Origin: Janthinobacterium sp. SUN073
GTDB lineage: Bacteria > Pseudomonadota > Gammaproteobacteria > Burkholderiales > Burkholderiaceae_D
Length of the DNA: 64,000 nt
Reading direction: 5' to 3'
NCBI RefSeq assembly: GCF_030397665.1
Contig: NZ_JAPUBT010000002.1
Location: forward strand, 405,383-469,382
Shown here: one piece after another, positions 63,734-64,000 of the stretch
How the letters are laid out: each line of letters opens with the position of its first letter
Numbering within the stretch: the stretch's first letter is position 1
Translations under genes and position numbers: made by a program
Notes under the pieces: generated by a model
Told to the model about the DNA's origin: nothing
Database searches by the model: none
Seen by the model: only the letters and a program-made list of their open reading frames with translations

Positions 63734-64000
63734 TTACTGCACGGCGACGGTGATCGGCGTCAGCCCGGCGATGCGCGCCTCCATGGTTTGCCCGCGGGTG
63801 ACGGCGCCCACGCCTTCAGGCGTGCCCGTCATGATGATGTCGCCCGGCTGCAGCTCGAACAGGGTCGACAGATTGGCGATGACTTCATTGACGGACCAGA
63901 TCAGGTGCGTGAGGTCGCTCGTCTGCACGATTTTTCCATCCACTTCCAGCACGATGGCGCCCGTGCTGATCTCGCCGGATACCGCGATGGGCGTGAGCGC
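63734..64000 (-). CDS. FAH-family hydrolase, C-terminal part (5' end outside window); probable fumarylpyruvate hydrolase
   Basis: The last 88 residues are visible, open to the window edge at 64000. The segment [32 protein letters not shown] is the C-terminal signature of the fumarylacetoacetate hydrolase fold. Next to a zeta-GST isomerase and an aromatic-acid transporter it is most likely a fumarylpyruvate or fumarylacetoacetate hydrolase. The ring-cleaving dioxygenase is presumably beyond the window. The frame start and metal ligands lie upstream and cannot be checked. Confidence 0.85.
   Translation of the reverse strand, partial: ALTPIAVSGEISTGAIVLEVDGKIVQTSDLTHLIWSVNEVIANLSTLFELQPGDIIMTGTPEGVGAVTRGQTMEARIAGLTPITVAVQ

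Noticed and set aside
1-64000. CRISPR arrays, tRNA or rRNA genes, insertion sequences, integrases
   Set aside because: No evenly spaced direct repeats, cloverleaf-like segments, ribosomal RNA sequence or transposase/integrase motifs were seen on either strand by eye. A tRNAscan-SE or ISfinder search was not possible.

Overview
The window is high-GC Gram-negative chromosomal DNA, most likely from a betaproteobacterium of the Oxalobacteraceae (Janthinobacterium/Massilia-like). This is inferred from the GC-rich codon use, two burkholderial-type trimeric porins, an HpaR-type MarR regulator, AAHS-type aromatic-acid transport beside maleylacetoacetate/maleylpyruvate isomerase, and GGGGTC...GACCCC palindromes between genes. 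No rRNA, tRNA, CRISPR array, transposase or integrase was seen.

Layout. 1-2270: end of a DUF481 protein and an alpha/beta-hydrolase lipoprotein. 2405-9894 (minus): a type I restriction-modification operon of the EcoAI type (hsdR-hsdM-hsdS) with a fourth, unrecognised gene downstream. That gene combines a glycine-zipper membrane segment with a C-terminal region resembling a PD-(D/E)xK nuclease, and it is the best candidate here for something undescribed. 10296-15018 (minus): an MHYT-PAS hybrid histidine kinase and an HD-GYP response regulator. 15375-16396: an SseB-like pair. 16472-20621: a Fur-box-preceded FecI-FecR-TonB receptor iron-uptake cassette. 20822-21669: two small envelope proteins with duplicated 3' flanks. 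21853-27263: pyruvate kinase, GAPDH and PEP carboxylase. 27620-31900: nsrR, acetate symporter actP with its DUF485 partner, and an NsrR-box-preceded hemerythrin-hmp pair for nitric oxide defence. 32127-38232 (plus): a complete stressosome module (RsbR, RsbS, RsbT) continuing without a real gap into an ATPase-phosphatase fusion and two hybrid kinases. 38307-42023: metallophosphoesterase, DUF4303 protein, and a LysR/SDR divergent pair. 42073-46806 (minus): porin plus a three-subunit FAD-dependent sugar dehydrogenase (hitchhiker/gamma subunit, flavoprotein with a Cys cluster, tri-haem cytochrome c) behind a perfect FNR/ANR box. 47138-53926: HpaR, an EamA exporter, a DUF885 protein, a GH3 lipoprotein and an AraC regulator. 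54076-60513: an RND tripartite efflux system with its TetR repressor; the same 28-bp operator-like sequence lies on both sides of the repressor gene. 60528-64000 (minus): porin, zeta-class GST isomerase, aromatic-acid MFS transporter and the end of an FAH-family hydrolase, which together look like part of a gentisate or homogentisate ring-cleavage pathway.

Genes are tightly packed with many ATGA or GTGA overlaps. Several starts appear to be GTG or TTG with good Shine-Dalgarno sequences. Regulatory calls (Fur, NsrR, FNR, TetR operators, terminators) were read by eye against remembered consensus sequences and are not experimentally supported.
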